Assembly: GCA_963573385.1 (NCBI GenBank)
Contig: CAUYLG010065882.1
Coordinates: 62,001 to 126,000, forward strand
Origin: Cacajao melanocephalus
Lineage: Eukaryota > Chordata > Mammalia > Primates > Pitheciidae
Length of the DNA: 64,000 nucleotides
Reading direction: 5' to 3'
Position numbers and translations under genes: made by a program. A model generated the notes under the pieces. It worked only from the letters and a program-made list of their open reading frames with translations, was not told where the DNA came from and made no database searches. This document shows, piece by piece, positions 1 to 17,446 of this stretch; position 1 is the stretch's first letter, and each line of letters begins with the position of its first letter.

Positions 1-417
1 CAACTAGTACTGCTTACTTCCCACTTAGATTCCTTAATATTTTGGCTCCTTCCATTTGGAACCAGCAGTAGCTCAGATTTTCTAGTTGATTGGTCATTCT
101 ACTAGAGATGGAACATTTAATTAACCTAACTCCCACCACCACCAACAATAGTGTGCTTGTTTCAACCAAGAAATACCATGCACCACTACAGACATTTAAT
201 TAAATTTGGGATTTTCGTCCGTTTACCAAATTCCAAAAAGTTTACTTTATCAAAAACTGAGAAAAACTTTTCAAATATTTTAAAACTGAAACCCATTTTT
301 TTCACCTGGGATCACAGATATTTAAGACCACCAGTCACGTAATGATAGCTCTGTGGATTTATGCCATGTTTTTCCAACAAAGATGTTAAATGACCTACTT
401 GAATGTGTTTACTTTAT

Positions 418-721
418 CTTTTTTGTTGTTGTTGTTTTGTTTTTTGAAACAGAGTCTCACTGTGTCACCCAGGCTGGAGTGCAGTGGCGTGATCTGTAAC
501 TTCTGCCCCCCCTGGGTTTAAGTGATTCTCCTGCCTCAGGCTCCTGAGTATCTGGGATTACAGGCAGCCACCACCTCGCCAGACTAATTTTTGTACTTTT
601 AGTAGAGGTGGGGTTTCGCCATGTTGGCCAGGCTGGTCTCAAACTCCTGACCTCAAGTGATCTATTTGCCTCAGGCTTCCAAAAGTGCTGGGATTACAGG
701 CGTCAGCCACCGCACAAGCCA
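418..721 (-). mobile_element. Alu SINE, antisense
   Basis: T-rich head with GTT repeats, then the antisense Alu right arm, middle and left arm ending near GCCACCGCACAAGCC. Essentially full length. Oriented with NYAP2 transcription. Confidence 0.95.
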
Positions 722-1200
722 TTTAACCTATTTTTATTCTCTTTACTATTTTTGATCAATAATGCATAATGTTAAGCAGATTGAAATTCCTTTTCTTAAG
801 TGTTAGTTTGTTATTTTCTTTTTAAAAAGATATCTTTCTTTCTACAAACATATAAAAGAGATCAATTTTCACAGCTCATTCATTAGTACAGAAACTGACG
901 ATAATTTGACATTATAAAATGGTCCTAATTTAAATGTTTGATGGCTATATTCTTTATATCTTTTCCTCCAATAAATCTGCCTGGAATGGAATGGCCATTC
1001 TTTCAATTATACCACTTAAGAGCAGAAGTACTGAATTCCGCATTCAGCATAGCTGCTTTTTTTGCTGAATGACTATATTGATTTTAATGTGGAATGCTCT
1101 AACTCATACATAGAAGATGATTTTTGTTTTTTCACTTAACGGTCAAACATTTCTTATATGGCTTTTTCCCCTAAAGTTCAATAGCCTTCTTAAGTCACTG
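722..1200. other. Intron without recognised features
   Basis: AT-rich unique-looking sequence. I see no open frame, RNA gene or repeat family. Confidence 0.5.
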
Positions 1201-1204
1201 CGTC

Positions 1205-1400
1205 TATTAATTCAACAGGTTCAATAAATATTTATCATGTACCAACTTGGAGAAAGATTGCATTGGATCAAGTATTACAAAAAGTAAAATGATGAAAAGG
1301 TTTGTACCTTGTCCTGCCTGGTCCTTTGTCTCAATAGAGAGAATAAGACAGAAATAATCTTTACAATGCATTGGAATAAGTCTCATATCATTACAAAAAT
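1205..1400 (-). mobile_element. L2 3'-end remnant (probable)
   Basis: TTCAACAGGTTCAATAAATA and following sequence fit the reverse complement of the L2 3' end (AATATTTATTGAGC... CTGCC). Strongly diverged, boundaries approximate. Confidence 0.45.
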
Positions 1401-2440
1401 ATGAAGAAAGTACTCAGACAATAGCATGAGAAAAACACCACGGAAAAATTGATAGACTGAGTTTGGAGTCAAGGATTAGGCTGACATTTTTTTAATGCAG
1501 TTTCTGGCAAAGTCCTTTCAGCAAGCAAGAACAACATCAGACAGAAAGTATCAGAAGGAGGAAATGGGTCCTCTTTGGAAATTTACAGATCAGTCGGTCA
1601 TCTGCTGAAGCCCCATACAAGAAGCCAAGTCAGAAGGGACTCAGTTTTAGCATCTGATATTTTCACTCAAAAAGTGAGAAAACTGAGTCGAATTAACTTA
1701 TCCAAGGTCTTAAAGCTTGTTATTGGAAACCACCTCTTGTGACATCCAGCCTTGTGCTAGACTTCAAGATTGTATTTAATTAAAATGCAGGACATGCCTA
1801 AGGTAACTTGATGTAGCCAGTAGGAAATCATTTATGCTGAATATTTAATTACTTAAAGTTCTCAAAGTGTCAACAATACACAGTAATCTCTAAAAATCAG
1901 AAATTAAATGTTTTATTCCAAGTAATGGAACAGGAAAGAAAAAAAAATCAGTTCTAGTGTTTTTCATGTGTATAACATTAACTACTACTGAGGGAATCTT
2001 GGTTTAAAAAAATAGACCGGTATAACTTAATTTCCGAACTGAAAATGTTTCTGCATTTTATACATCTAAAGCAGAAAGAGTTCTTCTTAATGGAGAGAAT
2101 TGCTGATTAAATTGCTGACAAGAAATTGCACTTAAAGATTCAGCAGCCAGAGAATATAAACACGGGGGATAAACACGTCTGCCTGCATCAATCAAGGACA
2201 GCTGCGGTCTACCTCCAGAAAGGTGAGCAATTATTTATGAAATTATGTCTTCTTCAGTGATTCTATATTGCAATTCTAGGAGAAACTGAATAAGAAAAAC
2301 AGACAATGTCATTGTCCCAATTAACCATGGAGACACAGAAAGTTTCTAAATCAAGGAATTTTACTTATACTCCATTTAACCTCATCATCCTGTTAAAAAA
2401 AAAATCCCTTCAGTTTTAAAACATAATAGGCCAGCTAAAG
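1401..2440. other. Intron without recognised features
   Basis: AT-rich, no coding potential and no repeat family I can name. Confidence 0.45.
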
Positions 2441-2441
2441 A

Positions 2442-2443
<2 letters not shown>

Positions 2444-2483
<40 letters not shown>

Positions 2484-2500
2484 TGTGTGTGTGTGTGTGT
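2444..2500. repeat. (GT)n microsatellite
   Basis: About 28 TG dinucleotides with one TA interruption, sitting 20 bp before the next Alu. Likely length-polymorphic. Confidence 0.98.
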
Positions 2501-2520
2501 TTAATTTTAAAGATGAGTGG

Positions 2521-2861
<341 letters not shown>

Positions 2862-3153
2862 TCAAGTACATAGTACCACAAATATAAAGAGAAAATAGGT
2901 GGTGCTAAGAAGCATTCGCATAGGGCGCCTTGGAGTTGTTTTGTCTGTCTTACTCCAGTCAGTTTTCAGATTAGTGCCGCTAGTGTGCTCAATGCTTTTG
3001 TGCATTGGCTGGGGCTTTTAGTTAATCAACTATTTTTCCCCTTGGAGGAGCCATGGGCCCTCAAGTTGCTGCATAGTTATGGCAAGATGCAAGCACTGAG
3101 GACAAAAGCCCTGTATCTCTGGATAGTAGCTCAGTATTGCATATCTGACAGAC

Positions 3154-3293
3154 CAAAGAAACCTGCACATACACCCTTAAATTATGCTTAGAGGTGTTGA
3201 GGTGAACACTCTTATCTTTTTAGCAAAGAAACCTGAACATATATTCTTACGTTTTTCTTAGAGGCAGTAAGGTGAGCACTCACATCTTTTTGC
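3154..3293. repeat. Degenerate ~70-bp tandem duplication
   Basis: CAAAGAAACCTG recurs at 3154 and 3224. The rest of each unit (CTTAGAGG, AGGTGA, CACTC, ATCTTTTT) aligns with scattered differences. Two copies, no known family recognised. Confidence 0.7.
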
Positions 3294-3589
3294 TTAGATC
3301 ATTTAGGCGATTCTGAGGCCCACTGGGCAGACCATATGCCTTCAAGGGCAGCTCAGAAACCTAGGGTACAGAGCTCCTTGCAGTGACTGAGATGTTCCAA
3401 AGTGAGTTTTGAAGGGTGCCCAAAAGATTTCCCATCCCCTTCCTAAACTGATACCCATCACTAAGTAGTCCATGCCATTTGTGTACAGATTAGGCAGATA
3501 TCCCTGAGAATGATAACATCACGAGCCCTTAGACTTTTGATGAAAATTGGTGAATTTTGGAGAACTTGATCAAGTATAGATAAGGAATC

Positions 3590-3790
3590 CTTAGGTCAAA
3601 GAAACTCTAGAGCCAAATAATCGGGGTTCAAAATCCCAGATTCACTCCCCACATGATTGTGTGGGTTGTGCCACTGTTTTTTCCATCTTTAAAATGGCAA
3701 GGTCAACATCACATGCCTCAGAGTACTGCTACGAAGACTAATCACTTGTAAATTTCTTAGAAAGCTCTGGTACCGAGTAAATGGCATGAA
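3590..3790 (+). mobile_element. MIR SINE remnant
   Basis: Pattern of MIR: AATCGGGGTTCAAAATCCCAG, then ...GTTGTGCCACTG..., CCATCTTTAAAATGGCAAG and CATGCCTCAGAGTACTGCTA. Diverged but ordered. Confidence 0.65.
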
Positions 3791-4340
3791 GATTAAGTAC
3801 ATGGAAGTGTTCTAGAGGAAGCGGATGGCCACTGCCTTCTTCCGTATTCTTACCGCTAGTTTCTTTGATGCTCCCACTCTGGGCTTAGTTGGTCTTGCTA
3901 TTGTTCCTGAGACAAACCTGCTTGAGGCCAAGGCATTTTCTAAGACTCTCACCACCTTATTCCTCATTAACATTGTGAGCCCGATTCCTGAGCTCCTTGA
4001 CCCAGTCATGACCTCTAGAGCCCCAGATTGCCAGTAATGCTCTCATTCCATCCTTCCAGTGCCCCACAAGAAAGACTTCCATTCTCTCCTATTGCCTATG
4101 AGTTATGCTGTTCCCTCTGATCTCCTACATGGACTAGAGGGTGTACTCTATACAGCACACTTTCATTCTGAGTCATAGCTGCATCTGGAGGGCCTGCCGT
4201 GCTCTGGCTAGTCCTCCCCCTTTAAAAGCCTAGACACATTTGGATGGACTTCTAGGGTGAGGATGGCTGCCAGCCAGTCTCAGGTTTCTTCCTCACCTTC
4301 CTGACCAGCAGCATCAGTTCCTGTCTGAAGCAGCTTTTGT
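3791..4340. other. Intron, unclassified
   Basis: Slightly more GC-rich than its surroundings. Overlapping open frames of 65-70 codons exist on both strands near 3812-4037, but no protein family, splice context or codon pattern supports them. Confidence 0.4.
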
Positions 4341-4910
4341 CAGTGGTTCTCAAACTCAAGTATTGAGGAATTCTGATGAAGGAAGTGGCACAGACTCAGC
4401 ATGGCTAAGACAGAGGCGCTAAAACAAGGATAGATGCGCTTCACAGACTGCCCACCATGTACTCCATTCTTAAACTTTCAATGTCTCTGGGAGAATCTGC
4501 AGATAGTGACATTGTCATTTCTTTTGCAAACACATTACCCTGACTGTCCTCGTTGCAAGCTGCCAAGTGATCAGTAACTTAGTCAAGGAAAGGAAACCAA
4601 CAGTCACTAATTTTGAGTTGTCTGTTACTTTCTCTCACCTCTCTTCTTTTTCTTGTATAAATTCTCTTTTAACCTTGTTACATGAAAGCCATGATTTCTT
4701 GAATACCAGTAAATGGTGCTGCTAATATTTAACCATATGTGCCCAAATTATTGCTTGATTGAAGGCATAAATATGACCAGGGATTGTCATTAAACAGTCA
4801 GCATCCCAGGCCCAACCCCTAGTTTCTCATTAAATAGGTCTATAATAAAGCCCAGCAATCTGGATTTTAAACAACATCCAGGTGAATATGAGGCAGGCAC
4901 CTGGACCACT
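4341..4910 (+). mobile_element. MER5A-like hAT element split by ~400 bp of other sequence (probable)
   Basis: CAGTGGTTCTCAAACTCAAG at 4341 is the MER5A/Charlie terminus. The expected middle (CCAGGCCCAACCCCTAGTTT, then TCATTAAATAGGTCT and ATCCAGGTGAATATGAGGCA) appears only at about 4795-4910. Bases 4386-4794 would then be an insertion I could not classify. Confidence 0.55.
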
Positions 4911-4994
4911 CACCTAAGCTTTCTACCTCTTGCCTACCATGCTTTGAACTACACAAGAAACTTCTCTGGAGCCTGAGCACATCCAAGGTCACAT

Positions 4995-5052
4995 CCTAGG
5001 AGAATCATCATTATACAGGTCCTGGGAGAATCATCATTATACAGGTCCTGGC
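4995..5052. repeat. 26-bp tandem duplication
   Basis: Units 4995-5020 and 5021-5046 differ at one base (CCTAGG versus CCTGGG start), with a partial third start. High identity implies a young duplication. Confidence 0.95.
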
Positions 5053-5620
5053 TTGATTTCTTTTCTGAGCTGCTGGAAAGACCCTTGCTAAGGCTGAAGC
5101 CAGTCTGAGGCCACAAGAGGTCACTGTGTGGGACTCTTAGCAGGGGAGCAACCAACAAACAGCAGGAAAGACCTGAAAAGGGATTAGCCTTTATTTGAGA
5201 TGTTTAAGAAAACGAACAGGTTTTGATCCTGCCAGAATTTTTGGAATCTTCTTTATGGCATGCTCTGAGGTGGCTTCAGGTCTTTGGGTGTAGCTCTACT
5301 CCTAAATGCCTTTGAAGAATTCCAGCATACAAAAGGTTCCAAATCTAGCGTCGAACTCTGGTCAGGTTGGTCCAAGTCACCATGCCTCTAGGAGTCCTGC
5401 CTGAAGTCAACATGCCTGCAGGATGAGAGTTCTCTCATTCTCCATTGCAAAGGAGAGATTCAGAACTATAGACTCCCTCCTCCAACCTTCCCTTTGGTTT
5501 TTCAATACCTGTTTTTGTCCTACTTTTTGTCAGCATCTGCTTTCATAAGCAAGAAACTGAGGGAATATAAAGTCCTTAACTACTTCACCTCCTAAGTTTT
5601 ACTGAAAACTACATGTAATT
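5053..5620. other. Intron without recognised features
   Basis: No supported gene or repeat seen. Confidence 0.4.
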
Positions 5621-5623
5621 TGT

Positions 5624-5931
5624 TTTACTTTTTTAAAGACAGGGTCTTGCTCTGTTGCCCAGTCTGGAGTATAATGGTGTGATTATAACTCACTGCATTC
5701 TCAAACTCTCAGATTCAATTGATCATCCTGTCTCAGCCTCCCAAGAAACTAGGACTATAGGCACGTGACACCACGCCCAGCTAATATATATATATATATT
5801 TTATTTTTAATAGAGATATGGTCTCACTGTGTTGCCTAGGCTGGTCTCAATAGCCTGAGCTCAAGCAATCCTCCCACCTTGGCCTCTCAAAGTATTGGGA
5901 TTAAGAAATGAGCCACCACATTCAACCTCAA
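5624..5931 (-). mobile_element. Old Alu (AluJ-like), antisense
   Basis: Antisense Alu with J-type features (GTCTCACTGTGTTGCCTAGG, CTCAAGCAATCCTCCCACC) and many substitutions. A (TA)n run at about 5785-5800 replaces the middle A-rich linker. Confidence 0.9.
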
Positions 5932-6734
5932 AATGTATTTTAAATAGGCTAAACAAAATGTGTAGATCCTCCTAAAAAAATAAAACCTAACATTTATTCC
6001 ATGTTTTCTAGGATATCCTATTTTTTGGGAAGTTGATATTTCTAACCTCTCAGATATGAATCTAGAACTCCAGGCAAGACCTAGTAGGTGGATTAAAGTG
6101 GCCTGTGGAAGTGCAGGTCACACAGCCACTATGTTGCAGGTCACATACTTTTATTAGTTGAGAGGCTTCTCAGACAAGTTTGGGCATTTGGTTTCTTAAT
6201 CCACAAGTGATTATTGGTTTGATATTGCAATGAGGAAGCGAGTGAAAAGAGAGGAGGAGAGGAGGAGATGGGGGAAGAGGCTAGATGCATCAATAAAACT
6301 ACGTGAAAGAAAGGGAGGAGGTAGGAAAGCCACTAGAAACACATAACAATTTAAGTGAATTTAAATGATATAATAGTAGCTGGCACTTGAGTTCTAAATA
6401 GACTCTAAGGACATCCCAGCAGATTAATAAGCTATCAATACTGTGTCACTGCTATTATGAATGACCAGAAACAATGATACCACCTTTTTGTGAGGCCTCC
6501 CCTGTTGAGGTCACCTTGCTCGACACTTTGCATTAGCTTGTGGCAGGTGCACAATGACTGTCAAAACAATGACCCTGAGCTACCAAGACAGCCAGCATAC
6601 ATTAGTAGACCCTTTTTTTCTTACAAATGGAACAACATATAAAAATAGAAATATATTTTTAAATCTTTTTTCCAAAATAATTCTTTTAATTGACATATTT
6701 TAAAAATAAACTTTAGAATTTTTTTAATAATTAT
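5932..6734. other. Intron, unclassified
   Basis: Includes a purine-rich GAGAGGAGGAGAGGAGGAGA stretch near 6250 and an AT-rich segment near 6640-6735. No gene. Confidence 0.4.
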
Positions 6735-6737
6735 TTT

Positions 6738-6866
6738 TTTTATTTTTTTTTAAGATGGAGTTTCATCATGTTGGCCAGGCTGGTCTTGAACTCCTGACCT
6801 CAGGTGATCCACCCACTCGGCCTCCCAAAGTGCTAGGATTACAGGCATGAGCCACCGTGCCCGGCC
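6738..6866 (-). mobile_element. Alu left-arm fragment, antisense
   Basis: About 130 bp from GATGGAGTTTCATCATGTTG to GAGCCACCGTGCCCGGCC. Only the left monomer is present, preceded by a T-rich tract. Confidence 0.9.
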
Positions 6867-7210
6867 AATAAATTCTTTAAAAATTAAATTAGTAAGAGTT
6901 AGTTGGAGCAGCTCCTTCATAATCAATGCCTAATGTTTTAGTATCACTGGACCTCACACAGCAGAAAAAAGGAGAGAGGTATGTGGGCTTGCCTTTGCAT
7001 ATAGCATGTGAGGCAAGGGTTAGATGTCTTTAGGATTTTGTGGGTTTGTTTTGTGTGTTTGTAGGTATGTTTGGAGCTGTGGTTTCTATGTGGAGTTTTT
7101 TTTTTAAAGAAAGTCAATGAAAAGGCAAAGATGACATCTGATTCCTAATTCTATTTCATCAGATCTATAAGACTTATTTATATCTATAATTTGAAAAATA
7201 TAAAACATCT
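6867..7210. other. Intron without recognised features
   Basis: No supported gene or repeat seen. Confidence 0.4.
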
Positions 7211-7226
7211 AAAAGTATCAAATACC

Positions 7227-7527
<301 letters not shown>

Positions 7528-7641
7528 TTAAAGGCTAAAAAATGAGATTTAATCATAAAAACTTAATAATCTCCAATAATGTGGAATATGGTTGAGTATG
7601 ATATAGCTTTTTTTTGGTAATACCAATAAAGACATCATTTA

Positions 7642-8097
<456 letters not shown>

Positions 8098-8540
8098 CTA
8101 GATTTGGAAGCTTTTGTACTCTGGGATTGTTCAAAGGTATTTAGGAGTTGAGCTATACCCAAAGAGCTGGAAACACCTCAGAGGATACCATGAGGAAGAT
8201 TCCAAAAGTTCTAGCAGGATCAAGGCCTGTTAGCTTTCTTAAACATCTTCAATAAAGACGAGTCTCTTTCTGTGTGCCTCACTTCTGGGTGCCCACGTGT
8301 ATTCACATGCTCATCTGCCCCTGGGTGTCACTTACTTATTAGTGCCTTAGTTCATTCATTAGCCTCATCCCTTTGCTGCTTCATCTTCTATTTTTTTCTC
8401 TACATTTTACATTTCTCCATTACTGCTTCTCTATCTCTCTCTCTCCCCTCAAATAGATTGTAAATTTTAATTATGTTCTTCACTAGGTCTTGTACTTTTT
8501 CATAGAAATGGACATTTACTCATCTATGTTGAATTCAGGC

Positions 8541-8911
8541 TGATATGGTTTGGCTCTGTGTCCCCAACCAAATCTCATCTCCAGTTGTAATCCCCTTAAT
8601 CCCTACATGTTAAGGGAAGGACCAAGGGGCAGGTGATTGAATCTCAGGGGTGGTTTTCCCCATACTGTTCTTGTGATAGTGAGTTCTCACAAAATATAAT
8701 CATTCTATAAGGCGATCTTCCCTGCCTTTCTGAGCTCTCTCTTTCCTGCCACCAGGAAAGGTCTTTGCTTCCCACTTCGCCTTCCATCATGATTGTAAGT
8801 TTTCTGAGGTCTTCCCAGCCATGTGGAACTGTGAGTTAATTTAACCTTTTTTATTTATAAATCACCCAGTCTTGGAAGTTCTTTATCACAGAGTGAAAAA
8901 GGACTGATATT
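8541..8911 (+). mobile_element. Solo THE1/MST-type MaLR LTR
   Basis: Begins TGATATGGTTTGGCTCTGTG and ends in a degenerate version of the THE1 terminus near GGACTGATAT. Flanking 5-bp duplication CAGGC (8536-8540)/CAGGT (8912-8916). No internal region, so a solo LTR. Confidence 0.92.
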
Positions 8912-8916
8912 CAGGT

Positions 8917-10595
8917 TAAACATTTCTTGTTAAATATTTGATATGATCACTAATTTCTATGATACATGACACCTGATTTATTAAAATAAAATGGCCCATT
9001 TGTGACCTACATCTTCTTAAAAATCAAATCAAAATCATAATGAATATATTTAAGAAGAACATGCAAAAGAAAGATGAAAATGATAGGCAGTAAGTTATTT
9101 TAAGTCTCCAAAGTTTATCATAAAACACATTTGTACCTGACGTGCTCACCATGTAGACACAAAAATTTATAGCAATAGCATATGAGTTAATCAATTCTAA
9201 CATGTCTCATGTCATTCACCTCTCTGCACAAATTTTAAAAATATATATTAATAGTAGTCACCAAATAAAAAATTACTAGATCTATAGAGACTATCAGATG
9301 TCCTAACTGAATCATAGATAAATATGATGTTCCATCCACCAGGAAAAAAACCACTTCCAATCACAATGAATGTGAAGGCCATGTTTAGAAAATTGTGAAA
9401 CAAAAGGAAATTTATCTATCTCTTTTGTCTCATTTTATTTCTTATCTATTGACCAATCCCCATCAGCAATTATAAATCTTCAAAACATGAAATTGTTATA
9501 TTAGGTGTGCCTTTTATAAATTATTAAAAATGAGTTTAAGGTATCAATTTTATTTGACATAGTTTTCCTTAATTAAAACAAATATTATATTTGTTTTAGA
9601 TTGAATATTAGTAAATTCTCAACAATTACTTCTCCATTAAATCAAGAGAGGCTTGGAAAACAGAGATATCAGTTTTACTTTTATTCCTGAAATGTAGAAA
9701 ATCCCTGAAACTTAAAAAAAAATAATGAAACTCACTGTCATAAATGTTATACTACTTTGTATCACTTTTTCTACCCCTAAGGTATCAACAGGTCCACAAA
9801 TCCTGTCTGGCAAAAGTAAAGGGGAGAATTGTATCCATGAGTGTACGGCAACAGAAATTACTGGTTAACTCCCAATTAACAATTATGATTCTACTTTTTG
9901 CATTATGGAAAGATTCTGAGAGCCCCTTTGACTTTGTGAGTATCTAAAGGTGTCTTTCCATTTTCCTCGAGAGTCAAAAATAAATAGCAATTTGATTTGT
10001 CCATTTGATTATTCATTTGTATTACCTGTGTTTTTCCTCCCTTCCATTTAAGTAAAGTAAAATACTGAGGTTAATGTAACTCAGGGGCATGCCCTTTCTC
10101 TGCAGAGGTGATGCATGGTTAATAGCACATGTGAAATAATTCAATCTTTGGCTCTCTAAAAGCTGTAAAGAGCCTTGACCAGTCTTCCATGTACAAGCTT
10201 TGTTTTAGAAGTACACTTAGCTCGTTTTTGAAGTTGAATGAGGAAGTCTGTGACATATAGCACATAGACTGATTCTAACAGATGGATTTTTCTTGAAATA
10301 GCTTCATTAGTTAATCATTTCTTTTACATATACTTTTTTTTCTAGCTAATTGGCATAGCTGCCAGCTGGAGCTGTTAAGGATCCTCCAAAGAAGCTGATA
10401 GGTAGGGAGAAAACCCAATCATCTTACCAATTCTAAGATGAAAGTTCTATTAATTTCACAATACCCATTATGTATTTTTAAGGTAAAATGTTTAAAAAAT
10501 ATTTTCTCTTATTCTAAATACCTTATTTTGATCTGTGTGAAAACGAAATCAATCAATCAATTATCTGGAAGAAATTTTAAACTTTAATAAATTAT
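8917..10595. other. Intron without recognised features
   Basis: Long AT-rich stretch. An open frame of 67 codons at 9744-9947 has no recognisable family. No repeat I could name with confidence. Confidence 0.4.
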
Positions 10596-10601
10596 CTAGA
10601 C

Positions 10602-10821
10602 CAGAGTTTTCCAACGTTGACATTATTGACATTGTAGACCAGATCATCCTTTGTGTCTGTGTGGGGTGGGGGAGCCATCTTATGCATTCTACATTGTTAA
10701 GCAGCATTTCTGGCGTTTACACAATACATGTCAGTAACATCCCCAGTTGTAACAACCAATAACATCTGTAGACATTGCCAAATATCCCGGGGGACAAAAT
10801 TTCCCGAGTTGACAACTGCTC
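10602..10821 (-). mobile_element. MER20-like hAT-Charlie element
   Basis: Reverse complement of the MER20 pattern: TTGACATTATTGACATT, GCATTCTACATTGTTAAGCA, CCCCAGTTGTAACAACCAAT, ACATTGCCAAATATCCC and TTGACAACTGCTCTAG. Near full length (~220 bp). Confidence 0.82.
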
Positions 10822-11730
10822 TAGAAATAGATTGTTCCTAGTTTTAAATTCAATTCTTAAAAGAATTTTATGTATGTATGTACATACGCATGAATATAAC
10901 TCCAGACACGCCTAATATATTAAAAATGTCTGCCTTTCAGTTAGGCAATTAAAATGTTTTGGGGGCAATTATTGAAATAGGTAACATTTTCAGAAATCTC
11001 TGTGTAAAGGGAAAAAAGAATTAGTGGCTTATAACTATCAATGAATATTAATTATATCAAAAATGCAATTATCATTTTCATCATCAAAAATATTGAGGAT
11101 TTCTTTTCCTTTAAGGAAAGTTCGCAGTATGACTATATGAATAGATAAATAAAAAATCATGTGAGAGATTACTTGAGATGTGAGAGATTAATTATCAGCT
11201 TAGGTGCCTAAGGCATTTTTAAGTAAGAGAAAGAAATGTAATTTAATGAAATGGACATAGAAAAAAACTAATCTGGGTCTGTTTTGACTTCACCATATAC
11301 TTGCGAATTGATTTGGAACTCAAAAAATGGTTAGTTTTTCAGATATAGAAATTTCATGGTCTTTGAAATTCAGTAGTAAAAATAATGTTCACCACCTTAG
11401 TGATTCTTCTGTAAGTTATGCATTGATGGATCTAGGAAGAGTACCATAGAAATAGGTGTGAATCACTGTGGCTTTTACAAGGAAAACAACGGTTCTATTC
11501 TCATAGTAAAGGTAAAAATATAAGAACACGAAGTATATAGAGAGAATCATTTGTTATGGCAAAGAAAAAAAAAGATCCTAAATTCTAATCAAACTACTTT
11601 CTTTCCAACAGACGTTTTCTAATACGAATTTGCTTAAGCAGTTTTTTAATATAAGATGACGGTGAGTTTTAACATTTAACAATTGCATGTTTGAAGGTTT
11701 AATTCCCCCCCTCCACCTCCAAATCAAGGT
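10822..11730. other. Intron without recognised features
   Basis: AT-rich. Local near-duplicate at 11160-11195 (GTGAGAGATTA repeated 19 bp apart). No gene. Confidence 0.4.
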
Positions 11731-12264
11731 ATTTACCTACAAATTCAATAGTGGTCTCTGTTTTTACTGTTTGACTTTCCAGGGCCATTGTAAGAATTTA
11801 GATTGTATACTTTAGTTTTTTAATCACTCTTCTTTTAAATAGGAAATGTTATATTGTGCAGATTGTCATTTTTAATTCTTTCAGCTTACATTCAAGATAT
11901 ACTATTTGACTTAGTACGGCAAAAGTGAATTAGGACATTTTGCATGTTAAGATTGCAACTAAAAGGCCTCAAGACCACGCACTCCATGTGTTATCTGCAC
12001 ATACCTAAAATTCCATAGCGGTCCCTATTTTCACTTTTCAGCTTTCCAGGACCATTGTAAGAATTTAGATTTTATACCTAACTTTTCAAAATCATTCTTC
12101 TTTTAAATAGGTATTGGTATACTGTGCAGACTACCATTTTTAATACTTTCAGGATACACTCTTTGGCCTAGCATGGCAAAAGTGAACTAATACATTTTGC
12201 ATGCTAAGATTCCAACTCCAAGGCCTTGAGACTCAATACTGCGTGCGTTATACGCACACAATGG
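11731..12264. repeat. Ancient ~267-bp tandem duplication beside the NYAP2 exon donor
   Basis: Unit A 11731-11997 and unit B 11998-12264 align end to end with offset 267. Shared blocks include CCATTGTAAGAATTTAGATT, CTTCTTTTAAATAGG, GGCAAAAGTGAA, ACATTTTGCATG and AAGGCCT. Many substitutions show it is old. No known repeat family recognised. Confidence 0.88.
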
Positions 12265-12306
12265 ACTTCACCCTGGTTTTAAGCCTGGCAGTGGGCTCTG
12301 GGCTCA

Positions 12307-16090
<3,784 letters not shown>

Positions 16091-16093
16091 TTG

Positions 16094-16545
16094 CTATTGA
16101 CTGAATTGTGTCTTCATTCTTCCACAGAAATATTCAGCTGCTGAAGCCCTAATTTCCAATGTGATGGTATTTGGAGACAGATCCTTTGGGAGATAATTAG
16201 GCTTGGATGAGGTCATGAAGGGAGGACCCTCATGATGTGACTGATTATAGGAAGAGACAACAGAGAGTTCTCTCCTGGCACATGCTCTCTCTCTCTCTCC
16301 CCTCCCCCTCTTCTCTCTCTCTGTGTGTGTGTGTGTGTGTGCACGCACGCGCGCAAGCGCTATATGAGAACACAGAGAGAAAGCACCAGTCTAATCAGTC
16401 TACAAGCCACGTAGAGAGCCCTCACCAGAAACTGACCATGCTGCTATCTTGATTTTAAACTTTTAGCCTCAAGAATTATGAGAAAATTTCTCTAATTTAA
16501 GTCACTCATTAATTTTGTTACAGCAAAATGAGCTTAGCTACCTTA
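16094..16545 (+). mobile_element. MLT1-type MaLR LTR
   Basis: TATTGACTGAATTGTGTC, AATGTGATGGTATTTGGAGA, GGAGATAATTAGG, GATGAGGTCATGAAGG, AGAGCCCTCACCAG and TTGTTACAGCAAAATGAGCT follow MLT1 order. The middle is expanded by the CT/GT/GC tract described separately. Confidence 0.85.
16284..16360. repeat. (CT)n-(GT)n-(GC/AC)n simple tract, Z-DNA prone
   Basis: Polypyrimidine CT/CCCT tract 16284-16320, then strictly alternating purine-pyrimidine GTGTGT...GCACGCACGCGCGC to about 16354. It sits inside the MLT1 LTR. Confidence 0.95.

Positions 16546-17446
<901 letters not shown>

Noticed and set aside
3812..4037. Overlapping open frames on both strands (65 and 70 codons)
   Set aside because: No recognisable domain, no splice context. 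I considered a processed pseudogene but could not match a parent gene.
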